DNA of 64,000 bases from Rubrivivax sp. (GTDB lineage: Bacteria; Pseudomonadota; Gammaproteobacteria; Burkholderiales; Burkholderiaceae_C). The DNA lies in assembly GCA_019635315.1 (NCBI GenBank), contig JAHBZT010000006.1, positions 142,695 to 206,694 of the forward strand, in the 5' to 3' direction. The translations under genes and the position numbers were made by a program. The notes under the pieces are model-generated. The model was not told where the DNA came from and did no database searches. It saw nothing but the letters and a program-made list of their open reading frames with translations. Below, piece after piece: positions 1-7,783 of the stretch (positions within the stretch are counted from its first letter, which is position 1; each line of letters starts with the position of its first letter).

Positions 1-1
1 G

Positions 2-370
2 CCCTACCTGCCGGTGGACCTGCTGCCCATCTTCGTCGCGCTGGGCGTGCGCGCCGAGGGCAGCACGATGTTCTGGAACAAGGTCTACGACGGCGCGATG
101 GGCTGGACCAGCGAGCTGTCCAAGTTCGGCGCCCATGCCTTCATGGCCGACCCGCACCGCATCGTCACCTTCGGCGGCAAGCCGCTGGCGGCGGCCGAGG
201 TCGAGAGCCCGTACATCATCCGCGTCGCGATCGCGCTGCTGATGGTGGCGGCCAGCATCCCCGGGCGCAGCGTGATCCGCAACGCGGCGCCGGTGAAGCG
301 TGCGCACCCGCGCTTCGCCGAGAACATCCGCGCCCTGGGCGCGCAGATCGAGTGGGTCGAGGGTGACTGA
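2..370 (+). CDS. MurA-like enolpyruvyl transferase, C-terminal part (5' truncated by window edge)
   Basis: The frame is open from the first bases of the window and ends at TGA 368-370, so only the last 122 residues of a longer protein are present. They resemble the C-terminal lobe of the EPSP-synthase/MurA fold: PVDLLPIFVALGVRAEGS matches the MurA segment in which an all-or-nothing glycine-rich turn precedes the last domain, and the end (AENIRALGAQIEW) matches the MurA tail in which a final helix reads LxxLGAxI. MurA transfers enolpyruvate from PEP to UDP-GlcNAc in the cytoplasm, the first step of peptidoglycan synthesis. The segment diverges enough (SPYIIRVAIALLM where MurA usually has RASASL) that it may be a MurA-like paralogue rather than the essential enzyme. 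The next gene starts inside its last codons. Confidence 0.65.
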   Translation, partial: PYLPVDLLPIFVALGVRAEGSTMFWNKVYDGAMGWTSELSKFGAHAFMADPHRIVTFGGKPLAAAEVESPYIIRVAIALLMVAASIPGRSVIRNAAPVKRAHPRFAENIRALGAQIEWVEGD

Positions 371-1037
371 GCGCAGCGCGCGCGTGGCGGTCGTCGCCGC
401 CGACCGGCCGCAGACCGTCGGCGAGGAGATCGCCAACAGCCTGAGCCACGGGCTGGGCCTGCTGCTGGCGCTGGCCTCGCTGCCCGTCCTGGTCTGGCAG
501 GCCGACCGCCTGGGCGGCGCGGCCGACATCGTGGCCGCCAGCATCTTCGCGTCGACGATGATCGTGCTCTACGGCGTCTCGACGCTGTACCACGCGCTGC
601 CGCAGGGCGCCGCCAAGCACTGGCTGCAGCGGCTGGACCATGCCGCGATCTACCTCTTCATCGCCGGCAGCTACACGCCGTTCACGCTGGGCGTGCTGGG
701 CGGGCCCTGGGGCTGGAGCCTGTTCGGCGTCGTCTGGGCGGCAGCGGCCTTCGGGGTGACGGTCAAGCTGCTGAACCGGCTGCGCCATCCCTGGCTGTCG
801 ACCGGCCTGTACGTGGCGATGGGCTGGGTCGCGCTGGTCGCCGCGCCGCTGCTGGTGGATCGCCTGCCGGCCGCCGGCCTGGCCTGGCTGGTCGCCGGCG
901 GCCTGAGCTATACGCTGGGCGCTGCCGTCTTCCTGCTCGACAACCGCGTGCGCTACGCGCATGCGGTGTGGCACCTGTTCGTGCTCGCCGGCACGCTGTG
1001 CCATGTCGTCGCCGCGCTGCTGTACGCGCACGGCTGA
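363..1037 (+). CDS. trhA: Hemolysin III / PAQR family membrane protein (TrhA-like)
   Basis: A 224-residue protein with seven predicted membrane segments, the usual length and topology of the HlyIII/PAQR family. Family hallmarks are visible: an N-terminal E-x-x-N-SLSHG motif, STLYHALP after helix 2, LDHAAIYLFIAGSYTPF, and a C-terminal HAVWHLFVLAGTLCH motif; the histidines and aspartate are the expected metal site. Members sit in the inner membrane and affect membrane energetics and fluidity; hemolysis is only a historical name. I chose GTG at 363 because it lies in the overlapping GTGACTGA with the upstream stop, implying translational coupling; an ATG at 300 would add 21 arginine-rich residues that are not family-like. 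Confidence 0.85.
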   Translation: MTERSARVAVVAADRPQTVGEEIANSLSHGLGLLLALASLPVLVWQADRLGGAADIVAASIFASTMIVLYGVSTLYHALPQGAAKHWLQRLDHAAIYLFIAGSYTPFTLGVLGGPWGWSLFGVVWAAAAFGVTVKLLNRLRHPWLSTGLYVAMGWVALVAAPLLVDRLPAAGLAWLVAGGLSYTLGAAVFLLDNRVRYAHAVWHLFVLAGTLCHVVAALLYAHG

Positions 1038-1056
1038 AGCGCACCCACCCGGGCCG

Positions 1057-1551
1057 ATGGCGAAGAAGGACCGCCACGTCAGCGAGACGCCGGCCACCGC
1101 GTGGCTGCGTGCGCAGGGGGTGGACTTCAGCGAGCACCCCTACGACTACGTCGAGCATGGCGGCACCGCCGAGAGCGCGCGCCAGCTCGGCGTGCCCGAG
1201 CATGCGGTCGTCAAGACGCTGGTCATGCAGGACGAGCGTGCGCAGCCGCTGGTGGTGCTGATGCACGGCGACCGCCAGGTCAGCACCAAGAACTTGGCGC
1301 GCGAGATCGGCGCCAAGGGCGTCGAGCCCTGCAAGCCGGACGTGGCCCAACGCCACAGCGGCTACCTGGTCGGCGGCACCTCGCCGTTCGGGCTGCGCAA
1401 GGCGATGCCGGTCTATGTCGAGGCCTCGGTGCTGGAGCTGCCGCGCATCTGGATCAACGGCGGCCGGCGCGGCTTCCTGGTCGGGCTGGCACCGGCGGTG
1501 CTGACGGGGCCGCTCGGCGCCCGGGCGGTGCGCTGCGCGATCGCCGGTTGA
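1057..1551 (+). CDS. ybaK: YbaK/EbsC family aminoacyl-tRNA deacylase
   Basis: A 164-residue single-domain protein of the YbaK/ProX family, which hydrolyses mischarged tRNA (typically Cys-tRNA-Pro) in the cytoplasm. Visible family features are the conserved lysine in VVKTLVMQD (about residue 52), the segment STKNLAREIGAKGVEPC, and the GGTSPFGLRK loop near residue 110. Length matches E. coli YbaK (159 residues). The ATG at 1057 is preferred over the in-frame 961 start, which would add 32 residues translated from inside trhA. It follows trhA by 19 bases, so the two may be co-transcribed. Confidence 0.88.
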   Translation: MAKKDRHVSETPATAWLRAQGVDFSEHPYDYVEHGGTAESARQLGVPEHAVVKTLVMQDERAQPLVVLMHGDRQVSTKNLAREIGAKGVEPCKPDVAQRHSGYLVGGTSPFGLRKAMPVYVEASVLELPRIWINGGRRGFLVGLAPAVLTGPLGARAVRCAIAG

Positions 1552-1668
1552 TCCCGCCCGCTCGACCGCGGTCGGCCCCGCTCGGGCCGGACACGGGTAG
1601 GCCTGCGCTGCCATGGCGCCCGCACTTGACCAGCGTCACTCGCCGGCGTGGCGCAAATCCGACGCCGG

Positions 1669-1697
1669 CGGTCATCGGCCTGTCACGGAACCGTCAC
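1669..1697 (+). promoter_or_regulatory. Triple Pho-box-like direct repeat upstream of the phosphate transporter gene
   Basis: Three heptamers, CGGTCAT (1669-1675), CTGTCAC (1680-1686) and CCGTCAC (1691-1697), are spaced exactly 11 bp apart with 4-bp linkers. This is the architecture of PhoB binding sites (CTGTCAT repeats with 4-bp spacers). The array ends about 83 bp before the likely GTG start of the PitA-like transporter, where a PhoB-activated or PhoB-repressed promoter could lie. The match is by eye; no PhoB gene is in the window. Confidence 0.6.
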
Positions 1698-1780
1698 AAT
1701 CCCGCCCGCGCGGTCGGGACGGGGCGTGGGGCCCTGGGCAGGCGTGCGCACCAGGCCCTGGCCCCGACATTCACGGCACC

Positions 1781-3364
1781 GTGGAACTGCGCAGCATCGC
1801 CAAGATCGACAAGGCCGCCCGGCGCGGGCGCAACGACTCGCTGCGCCTGGGCGTGGGCCTGATCTTCGTCGTGGCCATCATGCTGTGGACCTCGGCCACG
1901 CAGGGCCTGACCGGCCAGAACGCCGTGCTGCTGGTGGCCGCCGCGATGATCGGCGGCTACATGGCGATGAATATCGGCGCCAACGACGTCGCCAACAACG
2001 TCGGCCCGGCGGTCGGCGCGAAGGCGATCTCGATGGTCGGCGCGATCATGATCGCCGCGGTCTTCGAGGCCGCCGGCGCGCTGATCGCCGGCGGCGACGT
2101 GGTCGCGACGATCCAGAAGGGCATCATCCGCGCCGACGTCATCGACGGCACCGACCGCTTCGTCTGGCTGATGACGGCGGCGCTGCTGGCCGCTGCGCTG
2201 TGGCTCAACATCGCCACCGCGCTCGGCGCGCCGGTCTCGACCACCCATTCGATCATCGGCGCCGTGCTCGGCGCCGGGCTGGCCGCCGGCGGCGCGGCGG
2301 CGGCCAACTGGGGCCAGCTCGGCGAGATCGCCGCCAGCTGGGTGGTCTCGCCGCTGCTGGGGGGCGGCATCGCGGCGGGCTTCCTGTACTGGATCAAGCG
2401 CGGCATCACCTGGCAGGGCGACATGGTCGGCGCGGCGCGCGTGCAGGTGCCGCGGCTGATCGCGCTGATGGCCTTCGCCTTCGCGACCTACCTGGTGCTC
2501 AAGGGCCTGAGCCGGGTCTGGAAGGTCGGCTTCGGGCCGTCGCTGGCCATCGGCGCCGCCTGCGGGCTGCTGGCCTGGTGGCTGGCGCGCGCCTGGGTCG
2601 GCGCGCGCGCGGCCTCGCTGTTCAACACCAAGGCCAGCGTCAACACGCTGTTCACGCTGCCGCTGGTGTGCTCGGCGGCGCTGCTGAGCTTCGCGCATGG
2701 CGCCAACGACGTCGCCAACGCGGTCGGCCCGCTGGCCGCGGTGGCCGAGGCGCTGAAGAGCGGCGAGGTCGGTGCGCGCGCGGCGATCCCGCTGTGGGTG
2801 ATGGTGATCGGCGCGGTCGGCATCTCGCTCGGGCTGCTGCTGTACGGGCCGCGGCTGATCCGCAAGGTCGGCAGCGAGATCACCGAGCTGGACCAGATGC
2901 GCGCCTTCTGCATCGCGATGTCGGCCGCGGTCACCGTGATCGTCGCCTCGCAGCTGGGGCTGCCGGTGAGCAGCACGCACATCGCGGTGGGCGGCGTCTT
3001 CGGCGTCGGCTTCCTGCGCGAGTGGCTCAAGCGCCGCCAGTCCGACGACCTGCAGACCATCCGCATGCACCACGGCGGCGAGGACCACGAGGTCGTCGAG
3101 CACTTCCTCGCCCGCTTCGAGGCCGCGACGCTGGAGCACAAGCGCGAGATGCTGCGCGAGCTCAAGCGCCAGGCCGCGGCGCGCAGCGGCCCGGTGCTGC
3201 TCAGCCGCTGGGAGCGCAAGCGGCTGAAGAAGGTCTACCGGCAGCAGCTCGTCAAGCGCTCCGAGCTGCTGAAGATCGCCGCCGCCTGGGTGATCACGGT
3301 GCCGGCCACCGCGCTGCTGGCGGCGCTGCTGTATTACGCGATCTTCGGGCTGGTCCGGTCCTGA
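1781..3364 (+). CDS. pitA: Inorganic phosphate transporter, PiT family
   Basis: A polytopic inner-membrane carrier of the PHO4/PiT family that imports phosphate (often as a metal-phosphate complex) with H+ or Na+. The two halves carry the signature GANDVANNVGP (about residue 66) and GANDVANAVGP (about residue 307), each followed later by a STH-containing helix (STHSIIGAVLG, STHIAVGGVFG), the inverted-repeat layout of the family. A charged cytoplasmic segment of about 100 residues lies before the last helix. With the GTG at 1781 the protein has 527 residues; the longest open frame from ATG 1613 adds a low-complexity Pro/Gly/Arg leader that would be translated across the Pho-box-like repeats, so I reject that start. 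The Pho-box-like array just upstream suggests control by phosphate supply. Confidence 0.88.
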   Translation: MELRSIAKIDKAARRGRNDSLRLGVGLIFVVAIMLWTSATQGLTGQNAVLLVAAAMIGGYMAMNIGANDVANNVGPAVGAKAISMVGAIMIAAVFEAAGALIAGGDVVATIQKGIIRADVIDGTDRFVWLMTAALLAAALWLNIATALGAPVSTTHSIIGAVLGAGLAAGGAAAANWGQLGEIAASWVVSPLLGGGIAAGFLYWIKRGITWQGDMVGAARVQVPRLIALMAFAFATYLVLKGLSRVWKVGFGPSLAIGAACGLLAWWLARAWVGARAASLFNTKASVNTLFTLPLVCSAALLSFAHGANDVANAVGPLAAVAEALKSGEVGARAAIPLWVMVIGAVGISLGLLLYGPRLIRKVGSEITELDQMRAFCIAMSAAVTVIVASQLGLPVSSTHIAVGGVFGVGFLREWLKRRQSDDLQTIRMHHGGEDHEVVEHFLARFEAATLEHKREMLRELKRQAAARSGPVLLSRWERKRLKKVYRQQLVKRSELLKIAAAWVITVPATALLAALLYYAIFGLVRS

Positions 3365-3493
3365 GCGTGCCCAGCGCCCGGTCGCGCCCGGCCCGGCTTC
3401 CGCGGGCGCTCCGAGGCGACCGGCCCGGCCGGCTCGCGACGCGATGGGCCCATCCGCGGCCGGGCAGGCCGGCGCCGTAAACTCGCCGCTGCC

Positions 3494-4201
3494 ATGAACG
3501 CCTCGGCCGACACCACGTCCTACCTGACCCTGCTGCTGGCGCTGCTGGCCGGCTACCTGGTCGGCTCGCTCTCGTTCGCGGTGATCGTCAGCCGCGTCAT
3601 GGGGCTGGCCGATCCGCGCAGCTACGGCTCGAAGAATCCGGGCGCCACCAACGTGCTGCGTTCGGGCAACCGTGCGGCCGCGGTGCTGACGCTGGCCTTC
3701 GACGCGCTGAAGGGCTACGTGCCGGTGCTGGCGGTGCTGATCTGGGGACCGCGCTTCGGCCTCGGCGAGACGGCCGCGGCCTTCACCGGGCTGGCCGCCT
3801 TCGTCGGCCACCTGTGGCCGGTCTTCTTCCGCTTCCAGGGCGGCAAGGGCGTGGCCACCGCCGCCGGCGTGCTGATGGCGCTGAACCCCTGGCTGGGCGT
3901 GGCGACGCTGGTGAGCTGGGTCCTCATCGCGGCCTTCTTCCGCTATTCGTCGCTGGCCTCGCTGGTGGCGGCGGCCTTCGCACCGTTCTACCAGGCGCTG
4001 ATCTGGGGGGCGGAGCCGGCCATCGTGGCGATCATCGCGATGAGCCTGCTGCTGGTCTGGCGCCACGAGGGCAACATCCGCAAGCTGCTCGCCGGCACCG
4101 AGAGCCGGATCGGCCAGAAGGCCGGCGCCGCGCCGCCGCCGGCTGCGCCGCCGCGCGCGCCGCACCACCACGGCAAGACACGCCACAAGGGACACCACTG
4201 A
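3494..4201 (+). CDS. plsY: Glycerol-3-phosphate acyltransferase PlsY
   Basis: Inner-membrane enzyme that transfers an acyl group from acyl-phosphate to glycerol-3-phosphate, the first step of phospholipid synthesis. Conserved loops are present: GSxxFxxxxxR near residue 25-35, GSKNPGATN (about 50-58) and the glycine-rich GGKGVATAAG loop (about 116-125). Five hydrophobic helices fit the family. Usual length is about 200 residues; here 235, because of a C-terminal Pro/Ala-rich and His/Lys-rich tail (from about residue 205) that is not part of the fold. Its TGA overlaps the ATG of the next gene (TGATG), so the two are probably co-translated. Confidence 0.92.
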   Translation: MNASADTTSYLTLLLALLAGYLVGSLSFAVIVSRVMGLADPRSYGSKNPGATNVLRSGNRAAAVLTLAFDALKGYVPVLAVLIWGPRFGLGETAAAFTGLAAFVGHLWPVFFRFQGGKGVATAAGVLMALNPWLGVATLVSWVLIAAFFRYSSLASLVAAAFAPFYQALIWGAEPAIVAIIAMSLLLVWRHEGNIRKLLAGTESRIGQKAGAAPPPAAPPRAPHHHGKTRHKGHH

Positions 4202-4545
4202 TGGTTCAACGCTTCGATGTCGGCAGCCGCCTGTCCGAGATGGCCGTGCACAACGGCGTGTGCTACCTGGCCGGCCAGGTGGCGGCCGACGCCAGCCAGG
4301 ACATGGCCGGCCAGACGCGCCAGGTGCTGGCCGCGGTGGACGCGCTGCTGGCGCGCGCCGGCACCGACAAGTCGCGCATCCTGATGTGCCAGATCTTCGT
4401 CGCCGACATGGCCGAGTTCGCGGCCATGAATGCGGTCTGGGACGCCTGGGTCAGCCCCGGGCACGCGCCGCCGCGCGCCACCGTGCAGGCCGCGCTGGCC
4501 AGGCCGGAGTGGCGCGTCGAGATCGTCGTCACTGCCGCGCTCTGA
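4201..4545 (+). CDS. RidA/YjgF family protein
   Basis: A 114-residue protein of the RidA (YjgF/YER057c/UK114) family, cytoplasmic trimers that in the best-studied members hydrolyse reactive enamine/imine intermediates. The segments NGVCYLAGQVAAD, TRQVLAAVDALLARAGTDKSRIL, and the C-terminal PPRATVQAALARPEWRVEIVVTAAL match the family, including the arginine in the RATV motif that binds the substrate carboxylate in active RidA. The ATG at 4201 shares a base with the plsY stop. The subgroup resembles RidA-like proteins rather than archetypal RidA, so the exact substrate is open. Confidence 0.85.
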   Translation: MVQRFDVGSRLSEMAVHNGVCYLAGQVAADASQDMAGQTRQVLAAVDALLARAGTDKSRILMCQIFVADMAEFAAMNAVWDAWVSPGHAPPRATVQAALARPEWRVEIVVTAAL

Positions 4546-4567
4546 CCGCGCCGCCGGACCGCCCGCG

Positions 4568-4936
4568 ATGAAGGCCTCCCCGCGCTCGCTGTGGACCGTG
4601 CTGGTGCTGGTGCTGGTGGTCGGCGCCGCCAGCCAGTGGTGGGCGCGGCGCCACGAGCAGCAGCTCGGGCGCGACGTCGCCGCGCGCGTGGCGCCCGGCG
4701 ACATCCGCATGATCTCGTCGGAGACCTGCGCGATCTGCACGATGGCGCGCCAGTGGTTCACCGAGCACCGCATCGCCTTCGACGAATGCCTGGTCGAGCG
4801 CGACGAGCGTTGCCGGCGCGACTACGAGGCCTACGGCACGCCCGGCACGCCGGTGATCGTGGTGCGCGGGCAGCCGCAGGTCGGCTTCAGCCCGCAGCGG
4901 CTGCAGGCGACGCTGCAGCGCCAGGCCCGCGGCTGA
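4568..4936 (+). CDS. Membrane-anchored glutaredoxin-like protein
   Basis: A 122-residue protein with one N-terminal hydrophobic segment (residues 9-22), which should anchor it in the inner membrane, followed by a thioredoxin fold. The active-site pair is CAIC (Cys54 and Cys57), and the cis-proline loop is GTPGTPVIVV with a glycine-rich C-terminus (QVGFSPQRL), both typical of the glutaredoxin/NrdH group. The likely job is disulfide exchange outside or at the membrane. The ATG at 4568 gives a clean anchor; it follows ridA by 22 bases and probably ends the plsY-ridA transcription unit. Exact partners are unknown. Confidence 0.72.
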   Translation: MKASPRSLWTVLVLVLVVGAASQWWARRHEQQLGRDVAARVAPGDIRMISSETCAICTMARQWFTEHRIAFDECLVERDERCRRDYEAYGTPGTPVIVVRGQPQVGFSPQRLQATLQRQARG

Positions 4937-4978
4937 GCGGCCGGGCGGTGCCGGCGGCGCGCCGCGCCCGGCGCCCGC

Positions 4979-5602
4979 CTACAGCCCCAGCCGCGCCGGG
5001 TCGCCGCGGCCGCTGCGCACCAGCAGCGCCTCGTCGCCGCTGAGGTCGATCACCGTCGTCGGCTGCATCGGGCAGGCGCCGGCGTCGACGACCGCCTGCA
5101 GCTGCTTCTGGAAGCGCTCGCGGATCTCCTGCGCGTCGTTCAGCGGCTCGCTCTCGCCGGGCGGGATCAGCGTCGTCGCCAGCAGCGGCTGGCCCAGCAG
5201 CGCCAGCAGCTCCTGCGTCACGACATGCGCCGGCACGCGCAGGCCTATCGTGCGCCGCGACGGATGCGAGACGCGCCGCGGCACCTCCTTGGTCGCTTCC
5301 AGGATGAAGGTGTAGGGACCCGGCGTGCCCAGCTTCAGCAGCCGGTACTGCCGGTTGTCGACGCGCGCATAGCTGGCCAGTTCGCTCAGGTCGCGGCACA
5401 GCAGCGTCAGGTGGTGCTTCTCGTCGACGCCGCGGATGCGGCGCAGCCGCTCGGCGGCGCCCTTGTCGTCGAGGTGGCAGACCAGCGCATAGCTGCTGTC
5501 GGTGGGTACCGCGGCGATGCCGCCGTCGTGCAGGATCTGCGCCGCCTGCTTCAGCAGGCGCGGCTGCGGGTTCTGCGGGTGGACCTCGAAGAGCTGCGAC
5601 AC
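4979..5602 (-). CDS. YciO/Sua5/YrdC family protein (L-threonylcarbamoyladenylate synthase-like)
   Basis: A 207-residue protein of the YrdC/Sua5 superfamily. Visible features are the substrate-binding loop AVPTDSSYALVC (about residues 31-42), KHHLTLLCRDLSELASYARV, the conserved GPYTFILEATKEVPRR segment, and RTIGLRVPAH. TsaC/Sua5 enzymes form threonylcarbamoyl-AMP for the t6A modification of ANN-decoding tRNAs; this protein has the YciO-type length and sequence, a branch whose cellular role is less settled. The start is a GTG at 5602 (VSQLFEVHPQNPQ), a typical YciO N-terminus; upstream in-frame codons encode unrelated Ala/Arg-rich sequence. It is convergent with the thioredoxin-fold gene. Confidence 0.85.
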   Translation of the reverse strand: MSQLFEVHPQNPQPRLLKQAAQILHDGGIAAVPTDSSYALVCHLDDKGAAERLRRIRGVDEKHHLTLLCRDLSELASYARVDNRQYRLLKLGTPGPYTFILEATKEVPRRVSHPSRRTIGLRVPAHVVTQELLALLGQPLLATTLIPPGESEPLNDAQEIRERFQKQLQAVVDAGACPMQPTTVIDLSGDEALLVRSGRGDPARLGL

Positions 5603-5700
5603 GCCGCCATTGTCGGGCCTGCTGCTGCGGCCGCCGATCGCCGGTCCGCGGGGGCAGGCACCGGTGCTGCCGCGGCCCGGTCGCGCGGCGGGCCCGGCGG

Positions 5701-6072
5701 TCAGGGGCGGGGCGGCGGGCAGGGGCGCGGCGGCTGCGGCGCCGCGGCCGCGCCATGCGCCCGGCCGTGGGTCGCGGCCGCGGCGCCGCCATCGAGGCCG
5801 GCCCACCAGCGGTCGTAGCACTGCACCAGCGGCTCGGCGTCGAAGGGCGCGGCCGCCTCGATCACGTGCAGCCCGCCGGCCGGCGCGCTGGCGGGCACGG
5901 CCAGCGCGCCGGCCAGCGTGACGGCGACCAGCGTGGCCGGCGGCAGCAGCGGGCGCAGCCCGTGCAGGCCGCGTCGCAGCAGGGCCGAGGTGCGGGTGAC
6001 GGCACCTGGGACGGTGCGGCCGGTGCTGCGGGCAGCGGCGCGGCCGCCGAGGGCGCCCGTCGTGCGGCTCAT
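5701..6072 (-). CDS. Hypothetical secreted or membrane-anchored protein, last gene of PhlG-like cluster
   Basis: A 123-residue protein I do not recognise. Its ATG overlaps the stop of the upstream PhlG-like gene (ATGA at 6069-6072), the main support for translation. A basic N-terminus is followed by one hydrophobic stretch (about residues 37-60, ending in an AxA-like site), suggesting a signal peptide or anchor; after it come about 60 residues with VQCYDRWWAGLDGG and a Pro/Ala-rich tail. Its base composition matches the surroundings. It could also be over-called in GC-rich DNA. Confidence 0.45.
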   Translation of the reverse strand: MSRTTGALGGRAAARSTGRTVPGAVTRTSALLRRGLHGLRPLLPPATLVAVTLAGALAVPASAPAGGLHVIEAAAPFDAEPLVQCYDRWWAGLDGGAAAATHGRAHGAAAAPQPPRPCPPPRP

Positions 6073-6812
6073 CGCGTCGCTCCCGCGGTGCCCAGGGCAT
6101 CGGCGGCCGCGCCCGTCTCGGCGGCGTACAGGGCCGGCAGGAAGGCCTCGAACTGGCCGACCTGCTCGACGCTGTGGCGCACCCAGGCATGGCCCTGCGC
6201 GATGCCGAAGGCGAAGCGCCGGATCAGCGCATTCAGCGGCCGTGCCCAGCGGCCGGCGAAGCCGACCGTCAGGCGGCTGCGGCAGCGTGTGCCACCGGGC
6301 ACGGTCTCGAAGCGGTGCTCGATCGCCGCCGCCGGCAGCCCGAGCCATCGCGGCCGGTGCACGAAGCCACCCTCGTCCAGGCGCACGATGGTGGTGTGCA
6401 GGTCCACCACCCGGTCGGGGCGGCCGCCCAGCATCGCGGTCAGGTGGATCACCGCGCCCGCGCCGACCGTGCCATCGGGCCGGCGCCGCGCATAGCGCAC
6501 CTGCACGTGGTCCTGCGGGTGTGCGACGCGCCAGCGCGGCAGCCGGCGGCCGGCGTAGACCATGGGGCCCTCCAGGTGCGCGAACCACCACGCCAGCATG
6601 TGCGGCCCGACGCCGCGCAGCACGGCATGCTCGACCCAGCCGCGCAGGCGGCCGTCCGGCAGCACCTCGACGCCGCTGCGGGCGCCGTGCAGCGGCCTGG
6701 GCTGCCAGGGAATGGCGAGCGGGCGCCAGGCGCGCCCGTCGTCGTGCCGCGGGTCGGCGGCGCGTTCGTCGATGCCCAGGTCGAGCGGCGGCAGTTCGGC
6801 GGCGGTGTGCAT
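6069..6812 (-). CDS. PhlG-like (DAPG hydrolase family) protein
   Basis: A 247-residue protein resembling the PhlG domain of 2,4-diacetylphloroglucinol hydrolase, a zinc enzyme that cleaves a C-C bond in acylated phloroglucinols. Supporting motifs are HMLAWWFAHLEGP (about residues 100-112), AHPQDHVQVRY, and the C-terminal HAWVRHSVEQVGQFEAFLP, whose His and Glu residues match the metal-binding H-x-x-E region of PhlG. No phl biosynthetic genes are nearby, so the substrate is probably different and unknown. I chose the ATG at 6812 (MHTAAELPPLDLG); an upstream in-frame start would add 30 low-complexity residues. It lies 40 bases after a small upstream gene and overlaps the next one. Confidence 0.7.
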   Translation of the reverse strand: MHTAAELPPLDLGIDERAADPRHDDGRAWRPLAIPWQPRPLHGARSGVEVLPDGRLRGWVEHAVLRGVGPHMLAWWFAHLEGPMVYAGRRLPRWRVAHPQDHVQVRYARRRPDGTVGAGAVIHLTAMLGGRPDRVVDLHTTIVRLDEGGFVHRPRWLGLPAAAIEHRFETVPGGTRCRSRLTVGFAGRWARPLNALIRRFAFGIAQGHAWVRHSVEQVGQFEAFLPALYAAETGAAADALGTAGATR

Positions 6813-6852
6813 GGCAGTGGCAGGTGGTCCGGGTCCGGCGGCGGCGGTGGGA

Positions 6853-7155
6853 TCAAAGGGCACGCGACCTCGGGGTCGCGCGGATGGCGGCGATGGCGGC
6901 AACGGCCTGCGGCGGCGTGGTCGCCGGCGTGGTCGCGCGTGTGGTCGCCGGTGTGGTCACCGGTGCGTTGGCCTCGGCGTGGGCGCCTGCGGCGATGTCC
7001 TGCGCCAGCCAGCGACTGGCCGACGCGCCGCCGAGGCCGATCGCGAGCACCAGCGCCACGTGGCCGGCGGCATGCGCCAGCAGGCGCCACGGCGCGCGCC
7101 CGGCGGGGCGCCGTTCCGTTGGCCGCTGCGGGGGTGAAGGTGGTGGAATCGGCAT
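6853..7155 (-). CDS. Hypothetical small membrane protein with Thr/Pro repeats
   Basis: A possible 100-residue protein, unrecognised. It has a Pro/Arg-rich N-terminus, one hydrophobic helix (about residues 30-48, HVALVLAIGLGGASASRWL), and a C-terminal tract in which a short Thr/Ala/Pro motif is repeated four times, encoded by a perfect-frame 12-bp DNA repeat (6917-6964). It precedes the PhlG-like gene in the same direction with a 40-base gap, so it may be the first gene of that cluster. The start at 7155 is an ATG without an obvious ribosome binding site; confidence that it is translated is moderate. Confidence 0.4.
   Translation of the reverse strand: MPIPPPSPPQRPTERRPAGRAPWRLLAHAAGHVALVLAIGLGGASASRWLAQDIAAGAHAEANAPVTTPATTRATTPATTPPQAVAAIAAIRATPRSRAL
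6917..6964. repeat. 12-bp tandem repeat, four copies
   Basis: Four consecutive 12-bp units beginning GTGGTC (6917-6928, 6929-6940, 6941-6952, 6953-6964), differing at one to three positions each. The unit is a multiple of three and encodes the Thr/Pro/Ala repeat in the small membrane protein on the minus strand, so copy-number change would not break the frame. Confidence 0.75.
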
Positions 7156-7407
7156 GCTGCGCAGTCTGCGCATCGGCGGCGCCGGCGGCATCGCCCAGGG
7201 GAGCCATCGCGGGCCACGGCGGCGGGCCATGCGGCGGGGCCGGCACGCGCCGGGTCGCCTGCTCGGCACGCCGGCGGCGGCTGGCGCCACCGGCCGTGGG
7301 GTCTTGGTGTGGGCGCGCCGCGCCGGTCAGGGCACCATGCGGGGCATGCGCCGTGCCGCGGCGACCGCAGCCGCGGCACGGCCGGACGCTACCCGCAAGG
7401 AGACCCG

Positions 7408-7749
7408 ATGCAGATCCAGCTCAATACCGACACCAGCGTGCAGGGCAGCGACGCGATGATCGCGTGGACACAGCGCGAACTGGGCGAACGCCTGGCACGC
7501 CACCGCGACCAGGTCACCCGCGTCGAGGTGCACCTGAGCGACCTCAATGGCGGCCGCGGCGGCGAGGCCGACAAGCGCTGCCTGCTCGAGGCGCGCCTGG
7601 CCGGGCGCCCGCCGGTGGCCGTCAGCCATGTCGCCGGCAAGGTGGCCGATGCGGTGCACGGCGCCTGCGACAAGCTGGTCCGTGCGCTGGACACCACGCT
7701 GGGCCGCGAGCGCGACGCCCGCGGCCGCGAATCGATCCGCGGCGCCTGA
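7408..7749 (+). CDS. HPF/RaiA family ribosome-associated protein
   Basis: A 113-residue protein of the S30AE (HPF/RaiA) family, which bind the 30S decoding region and help silence or protect ribosomes in slow growth. The pattern is a beta-alpha-beta-beta-beta-alpha fold: MQIQLNTDT, then the helix WTQRELGERLARHRDQV, VTRVEVHLSDLNG, CLLEARLAGRPPVAV and the final helix DAVHGACDKLVRALDTTLGR. The ATG at 7408 is preceded by AAGGAG at 7396-7401. It stands alone rather than next to rpoN as many hpf genes do, and may be a paralogue. Confidence 0.8.
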   Translation: MQIQLNTDTSVQGSDAMIAWTQRELGERLARHRDQVTRVEVHLSDLNGGRGGEADKRCLLEARLAGRPPVAVSHVAGKVADAVHGACDKLVRALDTTLGRERDARGRESIRGA

Positions 7750-7783
7750 GCGCAGGGCGCACCCAGGCTGCGCCGCGGGCGGC

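Noticed and set aside
1694-4198. Open frame of 834 residues on the minus strand across pitA and plsY
   Set aside because: Made of Arg/Gln/His-rich sequence antisense to two clear genes, the common artefact of high GC; no family resemblance.
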